From Chloroflexota bacterium (GTDB lineage: Bacteria; Chloroflexota; UBA6077; JACCZL01): a stretch of 64,000 nt of DNA. The stretch lies in assembly GCA_020850535.1 (NCBI GenBank), contig JADZEM010000166.1:34530-98529 (forward strand), read 5' to 3'. Position 1 is the stretch's first letter. The number at the start of each line of letters is the position of its first letter. The notes beneath the pieces were generated by a model. That model was not told where the DNA came from and searched no databases. It was given only the letters and a program-made list of their open reading frames with translations. Shown here one piece after another: positions 55,153-63,854 of the stretch. A program made the translations under genes and the position numbers.

Positions 55153-55192
55153 GCGTACTACCTCAACATGTGGTTTTCGGCATGGTATTGGT

Positions 55193-56569
55193 TTAGCGCC
55201 GAGCGCTGATCCCGGCTCGCTCGCGGATGCGCTCGGCGGCAGCCTGTGCGCCCGCCAGCACCTCCGCTTCGTCCACGCCGGCGATCGTGCCGTCCTCCAG
55301 CACGATCCGTCCGGCCGCGACGGTCGTGACCACGTTGTGCTCGCCACCGGTGTAGACCAGGGTCGAGATCGGGTCGTGCAGCGGGGTGGACCTGGCATGG
55401 CGCGGGTCGAACAGGAAGAAGTCGGCCCGCATGTCCGGCGCGAGGTAGCCGACATCCTCCCGGTGGATCGCGTCGGCGCCGCCCACCGTCGCCATCCGCA
55501 GGATCTCGGGGGCCGTCATCGCCGTCGAGTCGGCGTGCGCGACCTTCTGCAGCAGCGCCCCGAACTTGAGCGCCTCAATCATGTCCTGGCTGTTGTTGCT
55601 GGCCGCGCCGTCCGTGGCCAGCGAGAGTCGAACGCCGGCCTCGCGCATCTTCAGGACCGGCGCGACGCCGCTCCCCAGGTACATGTTCGAGATCGGGTTG
55701 TACGAGACGGCGCAGCGGTGCTTCGCCAGCAGCGCGATATCGTCGTCGTCGTTGTAGACGCCGTGCGCGTGCAGCACGTCGTCGTTCAGGAACCCGATGG
55801 ACGCCAGCAGCGGGATCGAGCGCAGGCCCGTGCGCCGGACGCTCTCCTCGCTGTCGAACGGCACTTCGTTCATGTGGATGGTGATCAGCAGGCCCTTCCG
55901 GTCCGCGAGCTGGCGCACCCGCTTGAGGCCGTCGATGCTCATACCCCAGACGGTCCCCGGGGCGATCCAGACCTTGTCAGGCCCGAGCCGCTCCAGCAGC
56001 GACTCGACGTGCGCGAGCTGCTGATCGAGCGTGAGATCCTCGTCGTAGGTCCGCACCGCCGACGTGCTGACCGAGTCGCGGATGGTCCGCGCCATGATCA
56101 GCGAGCCGCCGATATCGTCCCAGGCGCGGATCGTCTCGTCGTAGAGCGCGAGGCGCGGGAAGTGGTGCATGAAGTCGAGCATGGTGGTGCAGCCGCTGCG
56201 CGCCGACTCCAGCGCACCGAGCGCCGACCCGTAGTAGGCCGCCTCGTCGTCCATCACGGGCATCGTCGGTACGAGCAGGGTCTGAATCCAGTCGATCAGC
56301 CCCATGTCGTCGCCGAGGCCCTTGAGCATCGTCTGCCAGAGGTGATTGTGGGTGTTGATCAGGCCGGGGAAGATCCAGCAGGCCGGCCTGTCGATGCGCT
56401 TCTTCGGCGCGTACCGCTGGGTCAGATCATCGGGCGTGCCGACGGCGACGATCTTCTCGCCGCTGACGGCGATGGCCCCGGGCCGCAGGATCGTGTCGTT
56501 CGGATCGACGGTCACGACGCCGGCGGCGGTGACCAGCAGGTCGCACGGGAGTGACGGAGAGAGGGTCAT
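55193..56569 (-). CDS. Amidohydrolase, TrzA/AtzA-type deaminase or chlorohydrolase
   Basis: A 458-residue metal-dependent hydrolase. The HxH motif is in FPGLINTHNHLWQTMLKGL, later ligands in LLITIHMNEVPFDSEES, DDVLHAHGVY and LSLATDGAASNNSQDM (Asp), and the C-terminal sandwich ends AAGRIVLEDG. This is the cytosine/guanine/S-adenosylhomocysteine deaminase and triazine hydrolase branch. The substrate is unknown. It is a distant paralogue of the gene at 1-783. The start is chosen at 56569, where the fold begins; the ribosome site is weak. Its 3' end comes within 41 bases of a MITE-like element. Confidence 0.9.
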   Translation of the reverse strand: MTLSPSLPCDLLVTAAGVVTVDPNDTILRPGAIAVSGEKIVAVGTPDDLTQRYAPKKRIDRPACWIFPGLINTHNHLWQTMLKGLGDDMGLIDWIQTLLVPTMPVMDDEAAYYGSALGALESARSGCTTMLDFMHHFPRLALYDETIRAWDDIGGSLIMARTIRDSVSTSAVRTYDEDLTLDQQLAHVESLLERLGPDKVWIAPGTVWGMSIDGLKRVRQLADRKGLLITIHMNEVPFDSEESVRRTGLRSIPLLASIGFLNDDVLHAHGVYNDDDDIALLAKHRCAVSYNPISNMYLGSGVAPVLKMREAGVRLSLATDGAASNNSQDMIEALKFGALLQKVAHADSTAMTAPEILRMATVGGADAIHREDVGYLAPDMRADFFLFDPRHARSTPLHDPISTLVYTGGEHNVVTTVAAGRIVLEDGTIAGVDEAEVLAGAQAAAERIRERAGISARR

Positions 56570-56730
56570 GAGCGCACGCACCGTCCGATGAACGAGGCGT
56601 CCGAGCCGCGCCGAGAGCGGCCGGACGCCCGCAGTGTGGCAGACCGAGGCGTCAGCGGCGGCACGCGCCGCTGACCCGCGAGTCATAGCACACCGCCCCC
56701 GTCCTGCACCGACGGGTCTCCGCGCGTTGT

Positions 56731-56837
56731 CAGGGCGATTGCATGACAAGCACGTCCTGCGACCTCGTCGGGGACTTCAGTCCCTGGCCGCCCGATTCGC
56801 CGTCTTCGGGAACACCAGAGATCATGCAATCGCCCTG
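56731..56837. mobile_element. MITE-like element, internal-deletion copy
   Basis: CAGGGCGATTGCATGAC at the left and GATCATGCAATCGCCCTG at the right enclose only one core half (GTCGGGGACTTCAGTCCCTG). At 107 bases it matches the size of the copy at 5612-5719, as if a short version is stable. Confidence 0.8.
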
Positions 56838-56933
56838 CGCGTGCTGTAGCGAAGCGGGGCGAGGCCAGGGCTGTCGTCGTGAGTGCTATGCTACGCCGGC
56901 CAGCATTGCCGCGGCGGAGTGACGGAGGATGAT

Positions 56934-57299
56934 GTGGTTGCCACGGACAGCTTCGCCGAGTTCCTGCGCGAGCAGCTTGCCCCACTCGGCCCTGTCCACG
57001 CGCGGCGCATGTTCGGGAAGACCGGCGTCTTCTGCGATGGGCTGATGTTCGGCATGGTCACCGAGAACGTGCTCTACCTGCGGGTTGATGCGCACAATCG
57101 CGATGCGTTCAAGGAGGCCGAGGCGTCTCCTCCCCTCAACTACCAGAAGCACGGCCAGACGATTGACCTCTCCTTCTGGCGTGTGCCGGAGCGGCTGCTG
57201 GACGAACCCGACGAGCTGGTCGCGTGGGCGCGCATCGCACTGGAAGCCGCACGGCGCGTGGCAGCGAAGCGGTCGCGTATCAGAGCGCGTGCGACCTGA
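56934..57299 (+). CDS. TfoX N-terminal domain protein
   Basis: A 121-residue protein. FAEFLREQLAPLGPVHARRMFGKTGVFCDGLMFGMV and the end DLSFWRVPERLLDEPDELVAW are characteristic of the TfoX-N family, first known from competence regulators but widespread as small stand-alone proteins of unknown role. The tail is basic. The GTG start at 56934 is chosen because GGAGG lies five bases upstream. MITE-like elements flank it on both sides. Confidence 0.88.
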   Translation: MVATDSFAEFLREQLAPLGPVHARRMFGKTGVFCDGLMFGMVTENVLYLRVDAHNRDAFKEAEASPPLNYQKHGQTIDLSFWRVPERLLDEPDELVAWARIALEAARRVAAKRSRIRARAT

Positions 57300-57319
57300 C
57301 CAGACGTCGCCGGACGCGG

Positions 57320-57524
57320 CCATCATGCACTGGCCCTCGGCGTGCCGTGCAGCGGCGTCGGGGCTTGAAAGCCCCGCCTACCATCCTGCAGTCGCTGCGC
57401 GACGCTCCAATCTTGGTGGTCGATGGCTGTTTCCAACGCCCGTCGCGCAGCGACGGAGTGGCTGTAGACGGGGGTCTCAACCCCCGACTGCTCGCTTCAT
57501 GACGCTGGGGGAACACCGACGGTG
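57320..57524. mobile_element. MITE-like element, degenerate copy
   Basis: The core GGGGCTTGAAAGCCCCGCC, CAGTCGCTGCGCGACG, CGTCGCGCAGCGACGG and GGGGGTCTCAACCCCC are well preserved; the terminal repeats are decayed (CATGCACTGGCCCT left, GGTGATGCC right). It occupies the gap before the DUF3500 gene, and no gene is seen in 57300-57679. Confidence 0.7.
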
Positions 57525-57679
57525 ATGCCAACGCCCCGGTCTGGCAACGCGCCTTCGCCCCCCAGCCGTGTCGCCGTGCTATCGTGGCGTGGGACTCTGT
57601 CAGGGAGTGCCGGTAGCGATGCGGCGCTCGCAGGCGTCGGGTGCAGGGTTCGCAGGGGCACACGGAAGGGAGCACAGGT

Positions 57680-58714
57680 ATGGTTGCCGAGGTGGGTGTC
57701 ACCCATCGTGCGCCGAGGACGGCCGCCAGCATGGCTGCCGCGGCGCAGCGATTCCTCGGCTCGCTGGACGAGCCGCGCCGAAAGGCCACGCAGTTCGCCT
57801 TCGAGGATCAGGAGCGCTTCCGCTGGAACTACCGCCCGGACGGCTTCTTCATCGACGGGGCGACGTTCTGGCACGAGGGGCTGCGCCTGATCAACATGAC
57901 GCCCGAGCAGCAGCAGGCCGCGCTGGCCTTGCTGGATGCTGGCGTCAGCGCCCGCACCGCCGCCCGCGCCCGCGCGATCATGTCGTTGGAGACCTACCTG
58001 CGCGAGCAGGAGCGTGTGGTGCCGCGCTGGGTGCCGCACGTCTGCCGCGATCCTGAGCTGTACGCCTTCTCGATCTTCGGTGAGCCGGGTGGCAAGGCTC
58101 CCTGGGCGTGGCGCGCCGGCGGCCATCACATCGGGTTCCACGTCACGGTGATCGACGGCGACCAGGTGGCGACGACGCCGTTTTTCCTGGGTGCGAACCC
58201 GGCCATCGTTCGCCACGGCACGCGCGACCTCGGGATGCGGACCCTCCCCGAGGAGGAGGATCTCGGCCGCGCGCTGCTGCAGTCGCTGGCGCCAGAGCGC
58301 AAGCTGGCGGCTATCGTCAGCCCGAAGGCCCCCACCGACATTTTGACCGACGCCTACCGCACGGCGAATCCGTCAGTGCCGCCGCGTGGCCTCACCTATG
58401 CAGCGATGTCGGGCGAGGAGCGCGGCAAGCTGATCGACCTGGTCAAGCTGTACGTCGGCCGCGCGACGGACGAGGTGGCCGAGAACGAGTGGCGGCGCAT
58501 CGAGGCGGCCGGCCTGGACGGGATCACCTTCGCGTGGCTCGGCAGCGAGGAGATCCAGCGGGGGCACTACTACGCCGTCAAAGGCCCGACGTTCGCCATC
58601 GAGTACGACAACACCCAGGACGACGCGACGCATATCCACTCGGTCTGGCGCAATTACGCCAACGACTGGGGTGAGGATCTGCTGGTGGCGCACTACGCCG
58701 CCGAGCACCGCTAG
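57680..58714 (+). CDS. DUF3500 family protein
   Basis: A 344-residue soluble protein. The conserved pieces are RFRWNYRPDGFF, LINMTPEQQQAAL, AGGHHIGFHVTVIDG, TPFFLGANPA and FAIEYDNTQDDATHIHSVWR near the end. The clustered His residues (GHHIGFH, HIH) suggest metal binding, but the family has no assigned function. The ATG at 57680 has GGAAGGGAG upstream. Confidence 0.88.
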   Translation: MVAEVGVTHRAPRTAASMAAAAQRFLGSLDEPRRKATQFAFEDQERFRWNYRPDGFFIDGATFWHEGLRLINMTPEQQQAALALLDAGVSARTAARARAIMSLETYLREQERVVPRWVPHVCRDPELYAFSIFGEPGGKAPWAWRAGGHHIGFHVTVIDGDQVATTPFFLGANPAIVRHGTRDLGMRTLPEEEDLGRALLQSLAPERKLAAIVSPKAPTDILTDAYRTANPSVPPRGLTYAAMSGEERGKLIDLVKLYVGRATDEVAENEWRRIEAAGLDGITFAWLGSEEIQRGHYYAVKGPTFAIEYDNTQDDATHIHSVWRNYANDWGEDLLVAHYAAEHR

Positions 58715-59236
58715 CGCGCTCGCGCCATCCCTTGATGGCCGCGCCGGAGGTGATGCAGCCGTCACCTCCGGCGACATCCTGGCTCGCCGCTGGGACACGC
58801 GCCACGCCAAGCCGCGTGTCCCGGCGCCCGAACGAGCGTGAGGCCGCCGTCTCCGGCTTCCTAACGGAGACGCTACGTAGTTGCCTGCGCGATTCCACAG
58901 TTGGCGTGGCGGCTGCGGGGCCGTACGCTCACTCCAGGCTCTGTTGTGCGAGCGTTCCGCGGCGGTAGGCGCCAGATCGCGCCGGCCGGCTCGTCAAGTG
59001 AACGGAGCCGCGGGCGCGGCCGCGCAGACTCCCGCATGCCGTCGCACCTGCCCAGAATCCGGCCTGCCTCGTGGGCCGCCGTCGCCTGCATTGATGCCCG
59101 GTCGGGGGTGCTGGCGCGCTGCGTCTGGAGGCTGGCCGGCGGGAAGTGCTGGAGGGACTGCGCACACGGCCAGGGGCCACCCGAGCATGGTGACGCCGAC
59201 GTTGCACGTTCCACCCGGGAAGTGGGGAGTGAGAGC
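58715..59236. other. Intergenic region with a hairpin and no recognised gene
   Basis: About 520 bases. GCCGGAGGTGA and TCACCTCCGGC at 58743-58772 form a perfect 11-base hairpin that probably terminates the DUF3500 transcript. The rest has open frames without protein-like composition. No promoter stands out ahead of the next gene. Confidence 0.5.
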
Positions 59237-59803
59237 ATGCCATCGATTCAGGACGTCGCAGATCAGATCAACGCCAAGCTTGACCAGATCAACACCAACA
59301 CCGCCACCTCGGTCACCATCGGCAACGGCATCCGTACCGACATCGGGCAGACCAACGCGAAGCTGGACACGCTGGATGCCCATCTGCAGGCTGGGGTGTC
59401 TGAGCTTGCGAACGGGATCTTCGCGATCTTCGAGCTGCACAAGGCCACGAACGCGATCCTCGAGCATCAGAGCAAGCAGAACGACACCATCATCTGCTTG
59501 ATCACCAACACCAACGAGTTGCTGTGCGGGATCACCCGCAAGCTGACTCGCCAGCTTGCATTGAGCGAGCAGACGCTCACCTCCGTCAAGCGCATCGAGG
59601 GGATCGCCGAGCGCGCCGAACCGGCCGCCGCCGGCGACTATGACCGTCTCGCCGAGCTGGACCACCGGCTGCTGGAGTGCTGCCCGCCCGAGCAGCCCAA
59701 GCCCGAGGCGTGCCCTGAGCCCTGCCCGGTGCCGCGCGACGATCCGTATCGGCCGAAGGGACAGGATTGGAGGCCACGGCCGCAGCGCGATCCCGTGCGA
59801 TGA
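59237..59803 (+). CDS. Coiled-coil protein with Cys/Pro tail, first gene of M91-like locus
   Basis: A 188-residue protein, unrecognised. Residues 1-130 have helical heptad-like character with repeated Asn/Thr (DQINTNTATSVTIGNGIRTD, QTNAKLDTLDAHLQAGVSEL, LEHQSKQNDTIICLITNTNE). The tail is Cys/Pro/Glu-rich (LLECCPPEQPKPEACPEPCP). No signal peptide. GGGGAG precedes the ATG. It stands 22 bases before a putative zinc protease gene in the same orientation, so a structural or carrier role for that protein is conceivable. Confidence 0.7.
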   Translation: MPSIQDVADQINAKLDQINTNTATSVTIGNGIRTDIGQTNAKLDTLDAHLQAGVSELANGIFAIFELHKATNAILEHQSKQNDTIICLITNTNELLCGITRKLTRQLALSEQTLTSVKRIEGIAERAEPAAAGDYDRLAELDHRLLECCPPEQPKPEACPEPCPVPRDDPYRPKGQDWRPRPQRDPVR

Positions 59804-59825
59804 GTGAAGAGGACGGGGAACGGCC

Positions 59826-61298
59826 ATGACGCTCTTCATCCAGAACGACGCGACGGGAGCAGGCGCCGGCAGCCTGAACCCCAACCAGGCGGCGGTTGAC
59901 CTGGCAGTGGCTGCCAACGGCGATACGGGACTTGGCCTGGCCGCGGCGGTGGGCAACCGGCAGCAAGTCACCTACGCCCAGACCTTGCCTGGCGGGCCGC
60001 CGACCCGCCTGAGCGCCCTCGTCAACACGAACTTTACGCCGAACTTCGGTGCTGGCCCGCAAAATGTCAACATCGTGATCCTGCCGGTGCTGGCGAATTT
60101 CGTGCTGAACGATGGCACCTCCATTCTGACGGTCGGCGGCACCGCGCTCCCGCCGGCCGGCTCCGGCCTGGCCGGCGCCGGGCTGAACAACACGACGGAC
60201 TGCCTCGTGATCTACGACACGACGCAGAACAACGGGAACGGCTACTGCACCGCGCGCAACGGCACCGGCGGGACGCTCGACCTCCCTACGCCGAACCCGA
60301 TCATCCTCTTCCACGAGCTGTCGCACGCGTTCCGGATCGTGACGAACGCGCTCCTGGCGCTGAGCGCGACCTGCAATCCGTCCTCGCCGGAAGAGAACGC
60401 CGCCATCGTGGACGAGAACACCCTCCGTACGCAGGTCGCGAATGCCACCGGCGTCGCGGTGGTTCTCCGCGATCCTGGCATCCACTGTGGGACCGTCTGC
60501 GGCGCGGGCGGCGGCGGGTCATCCTGCTGCATCATCGCGTCCGTCGCATCGGGCTCGCCACTCTCGGCGGAGGTTGCAGCGCTGCGGAGCGTGCGTGACA
60601 ACCTGCTCCGCCGGACGGAGATCGGCTTTGCCTCGCTCCAGGCGCTCCTGCGTGACTACTATGGCTTCAGCCCCCAGGTCTCGACGCTGATGGCACGCTA
60701 CCCTGCCCTCCAGCGGCTCGTGCTGGAGGGGTATGTGCGACCGTTGATCCAGAGCCTGCGGCTGATCGAACGGTACGCCCTCGGCGGGGACAGCGCTGAT
60801 GCCCTGGGAGCGCAGTTCGTGGCGGACCACGCCGACCGGGTGACGGCCGCCATGCGACTCAGCCTGTTGCAGCGGGCGCGTGGCGTCATCCAGGGCGAGA
60901 TGGCCTGGCTGGATGACGGCGACGAGACCGAGCGGGAGCTGGCACGGCTGCTGCAACCCGGGCTGGCAAGCGAGCATGTGCGTTGGGGACTCCTCGAGCC
61001 GGTCGATATGTACCTGACCAGCCTGGAGGCGCACCTGGACGGATGCTCGCCGCTCGACCTCGGAGAACGCCTGGCGGCCCTGATCGATGCCTGGGGCGCG
61101 CGGATGCCGCTCGACGACGTCTGGGCCTCCCTCACCGTCGCGCAGCTACAGGAGGAGCTTGCGGCGATGGAGCGCACGCTGCTGCGGAACGCCGCTGCGA
61201 GCAAGCGGTTCCGTGAACGCCTGCTGCAGGCGTACGGTTCGGTCACCGCCGTGGCGACCGTCCTTGGCGACGGGGCTCTCGGCAAAGGAGACGTGTGA
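59826..61298 (+). CDS. M91-like zinc metalloprotease domain protein
   Basis: A 490-residue protein. The zinc motif HExxH is H163-H167 in PIILFHELSHAFRIVTN; about 25 residues later EENAAIVDENTLRTQ resembles the second conserved block of the M91 (NleD) family. The N-terminal 130 residues are beta-rich; the second half (from about residue 255) is a helical domain with many Leu/Arg heptads (VRDNLLRRTEIGFASLQALLRDYY). No signal peptide is visible. M91 proteases are known as injected effectors; here the role is unknown. Overlaps the next gene as TGATG. Confidence 0.75.
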   Translation: MTLFIQNDATGAGAGSLNPNQAAVDLAVAANGDTGLGLAAAVGNRQQVTYAQTLPGGPPTRLSALVNTNFTPNFGAGPQNVNIVILPVLANFVLNDGTSILTVGGTALPPAGSGLAGAGLNNTTDCLVIYDTTQNNGNGYCTARNGTGGTLDLPTPNPIILFHELSHAFRIVTNALLALSATCNPSSPEENAAIVDENTLRTQVANATGVAVVLRDPGIHCGTVCGAGGGGSSCCIIASVASGSPLSAEVAALRSVRDNLLRRTEIGFASLQALLRDYYGFSPQVSTLMARYPALQRLVLEGYVRPLIQSLRLIERYALGGDSADALGAQFVADHADRVTAAMRLSLLQRARGVIQGEMAWLDDGDETERELARLLQPGLASEHVRWGLLEPVDMYLTSLEAHLDGCSPLDLGERLAALIDAWGARMPLDDVWASLTVAQLQEELAAMERTLLRNAAASKRFRERLLQAYGSVTAVATVLGDGALGKGDV

Positions 61299-61831
61299 TG
61301 ACCGTCGGTCCGGGCCAATTCCCCCCTGCTGAGCCGCCACAACTCCAGGGCGCTGTCGAGTCGATGCGCGACACCTCCAGCGGCGTCGAGCTCTCGGTTC
61401 GGCTGCGAAACCCCTCGAACCGGGCGCTCCACTACATCGCCGACGTACGGGCCACGATCTTCGATCCGGCCACGCGGCAGCTTCGCGTACAACTGTCCGA
61501 TCAGGGACGGGAGCCACCGCCCGGCGCCCTGTCGGTTCAGCCGCAGTTTCGGGTCGTCGGTCCCAACAGCGAGGCGTTGCTGACGGTCCGTCTTCCCAGG
61601 ACCATTGTGAAGCTGTCGAGCACACCCTCGCCGTCCGGCGATGTGACCCTTGAGGAGCATGTGATCGCCGACGCCGACTCCATCGAGGTGGAGATCGGCT
61701 GGGGCGACACACCGTACTACCGCGATCCGCGTGACAGCGCCCGTGGCACGCCGCCCATCGCCGCCTGGGAGCAGGCGAGCCTCCGGCTGACCTACCGGCC
61801 GGGCCCGCGCCGGCCCGGGCGCAGGCGGTAG
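61298..61831 (+). CDS. Beta-sandwich-like protein, third gene of M91-like locus
   Basis: A 177-residue protein, no family recognised. GVELSVRLRNPSNRALHYIADVRATIFDP and NSEALLTVRLPRTIV alternate like the strands of an Ig-like or CARDB-type domain; the end is basic and Pro-rich (RPGPRRPGRRR). No signal peptide. The ATG overlaps the protease stop by one base and AAAGGAG sits 7 bases upstream, so the two proteins are made together. It could be an inhibitor, adaptor or immunity partner, but nothing in sequence decides this. Confidence 0.7.
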   Translation: MTVGPGQFPPAEPPQLQGAVESMRDTSSGVELSVRLRNPSNRALHYIADVRATIFDPATRQLRVQLSDQGREPPPGALSVQPQFRVVGPNSEALLTVRLPRTIVKLSSTPSPSGDVTLEEHVIADADSIEVEIGWGDTPYYRDPRDSARGTPPIAAWEQASLRLTYRPGPRRPGRRR

Positions 61832-61853
61832 TCGCCGGCGGCCGTCGATCCCG

Positions 61854-61913
61854 CTCCCAGAGAGCCACACGCCCCGCTCACAGAGGTGAGCGGGGCGTGT
61901 GGCTCTCTGGGAG
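61854..61913. terminator. Perfect 28-base bidirectional terminator hairpin
   Basis: Arms 61854-61881 and 61886-61913 are exact complements (outer CTCCCAGAGAGCCACACG) with loop AGAG. It separates the M91-like operon (plus) from the convergent DUF7948-like gene (minus). Confidence 0.85.
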
Positions 61914-61974
61914 CAACCGATCCTGGTTCCTGGGCTTGCGTACCCTCAGCCGCGCTGCCCAGGCCGTGTCTGGC

Positions 61975-62853
61975 CTACCAGCTGCGCTCGCTGGGCGGAT
62001 CGACCACCAGCGGCCGGCTCGGATCGTACGGCCCGACCACGAACCCGACGCGGTTGCCGCCACGAAGCTCGTAGCTGGACGCCACGGGCTCACGGCCGGA
62101 CAGCCCATCCTGCCAGGACTCGGGCGTCCCCTCGATCCACGCGCCGCTGGCATTCCTGACGTGCAGCCGCCCCGCCCCATCCACGGCCAGGCTGGTCGCG
62201 CCAACGTACTCCAGCTCGATGATGCCTGGACTCACGCCCGGCTCGACGATCATGTTGGCGGCCCAGCCGCCCGGCATGGTGCGGATCACGGCATCGACGC
62301 CCGGCCAGGCGCTTCGATAGCGGATCTCCTCGATGCGGCTGCCGTCAGCCGACATCGTCTCCACCTCGGGCACGGCGGCCGGGTTGCCCATCGTCAGGCG
62401 CACGGCTGGCTGCGCCTGACCCTCGCGCCAGTCCATGAGCATCGCGCCGGGCGCCGCTGCCGTCAGGCTCCAGCCATCATCCATGACGAAGTGGACCTGC
62501 TCGGTGGATGCGCCCTGGTAGGCGACGAAGTGCGGCGTCTTCAGTCCCAGCGCGAGCAGCGGATCGCGGCCGGTCACCAGCCCCAGGAGGGCGACCGACG
62601 CGCACACCATCGCGACCAGCAGGCCGACCCGGCCGAGGGCGCTCTGGAGCGCCGGGTCGAGCGCGATGTGTGGCAGCGGGCGCGGCCAGGGCGCTGCGCC
62701 CGCGTACCGGGTGACCGCATCTCGGGCCTGGGGTGCGGCAGCAGTGGGCGGGGGCGGCGCAGTCTCGTCGTGGGGGGGCTGCCCCGGCACCACGACCACC
62801 CAGTCTGCGGCTTGTGCGCGCGTACGCGGTCGGTCCAGCGTGCTTGGCGGCAT
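61975..62853 (-). CDS. Membrane-anchored DUF7948-like protein
   Basis: A 292-residue protein with a Pro-rich cytoplasmic N-terminus and one membrane segment (ALGRVGLLVAMVCASVALLGLV). The outer part matches the N-terminal domain found before SBBP beta-propeller repeats: WPGVDAVIRTMPGGW, NMIVEPGVSPGIIELEYVGA, LAVDGAGRLHVRN and NRVGFVVGPYDPSRPLVVDP. The SBBP repeats that normally follow are missing; the gene ends right after the domain, so it is a stand-alone version. AGGAGAGGAG supports the start. Confidence 0.75.
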   Translation of the reverse strand: MPPSTLDRPRTRAQAADWVVVVPGQPPHDETAPPPPTAAAPQARDAVTRYAGAAPWPRPLPHIALDPALQSALGRVGLLVAMVCASVALLGLVTGRDPLLALGLKTPHFVAYQGASTEQVHFVMDDGWSLTAAAPGAMLMDWREGQAQPAVRLTMGNPAAVPEVETMSADGSRIEEIRYRSAWPGVDAVIRTMPGGWAANMIVEPGVSPGIIELEYVGATSLAVDGAGRLHVRNASGAWIEGTPESWQDGLSGREPVASSYELRGGNRVGFVVGPYDPSRPLVVDPPSERSW

Positions 62854-63063
62854 AGCTGCTCCTCTCCTCTACGGACGCGGGGATGGCGCTCGGGCGCTCC
62901 GGCGATCGCCTCGCCTCCCGATACTGTACAGAATACGCCGACCCACCGTGGCGCAAAACCTCCGCCGAGGTTCCCCTATACTGACCGCCTGGAGGGCCGG
63001 TAGCCAGCTATGCACCCTGACCACCCAAGGACGGAGCCGTCCGCGCCGCCTCCAGGACTCAGC

Positions 63064-63786
63064 ATGCAGCCGGGACCGTTGCTGCTCGCGGGATCGGGCG
63101 AGTTTCGTCCGCCGATGACGGCTGTTGACGCCGAATTGTTGCGCCACACCCCGGGCCGCCCCCCGAAGGTCGCCATTTTGCCAACGGCGGCCGGGCAGGA
63201 GGACGTCTCGTCCTGGATCCGGGACGGGATCGCCCATTTCACCGCGCTCGGCTGCGAGGCGTACGGCGTCCGCGCACTCGACCGACCGGGCGTCGAGGCC
63301 GCCGAGCACGTCGCGGCACTCGAGGCGGCCGACCTGATCTATCTCTCAGGAGGCAGCCCCGGCTATCTGGTGGAGACCCTGCGCGGCAGCGTCGTCTGGG
63401 ATGCCATCCGGCGGGTCTGGCGGCGCGGCGGGGCACTGGCCGGCAGCAGCGCTGGCGCGATGGCCCTCGGCGAGCGGACGCTGGTTCGGCGCGAGGGGCA
63501 GATCGGCCGGATGCCAGCCCACTGGGACGACGGCCTCAACCTGCTCCCGGAGATCGGCGTCATCCCGCACTACGACCGCTTCGGCCTGGAGCGCACGAAC
63601 GCGCGGGTCGCGGAAGCGCCGTCGGGCCTGGTCGTGCTCGGCATTGACGAGGACACGGTGATCCTGTGCACTGCTGGCCGTGTCCGAGTACTCGGACACG
63701 GCACGGTCACCGTCTGGCACGACGGCTTCTCGACCCGCCTGGCGGCCGGCTCAATGATATCGGCCACGCTGGCGCCGCTCCCCTGA
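63064..63786 (+). CDS. Peptidase S51/cyanophycinase-like protein
   Basis: A 240-residue class I glutamine amidotransferase-like hydrolase. LLLAGSGEFRP starts the fold; LIYLSGGSPGYLVETL and the nucleophile elbow ALAGSSAGAMALGE (Ser in G-S-S-A-G-A) identify the S51 family, which includes dipeptidase E and cyanophycinase. Active-site His candidates are VIPHYDRFG. Substrate may be an acidic peptide. An ATG at 63010 would add 18 residues of disordered sequence. Confidence 0.88.
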   Translation: MQPGPLLLAGSGEFRPPMTAVDAELLRHTPGRPPKVAILPTAAGQEDVSSWIRDGIAHFTALGCEAYGVRALDRPGVEAAEHVAALEAADLIYLSGGSPGYLVETLRGSVVWDAIRRVWRRGGALAGSSAGAMALGERTLVRREGQIGRMPAHWDDGLNLLPEIGVIPHYDRFGLERTNARVAEAPSGLVVLGIDEDTVILCTAGRVRVLGHGTVTVWHDGFSTRLAAGSMISATLAPLP

Positions 63787-63854
63787 CCCGGTCGCCTGAC
63801 GATGGCAGGAACAGGAATCAGGGCTGCGCCGCGCCGGTTCCCCTGTTCCCTGTC

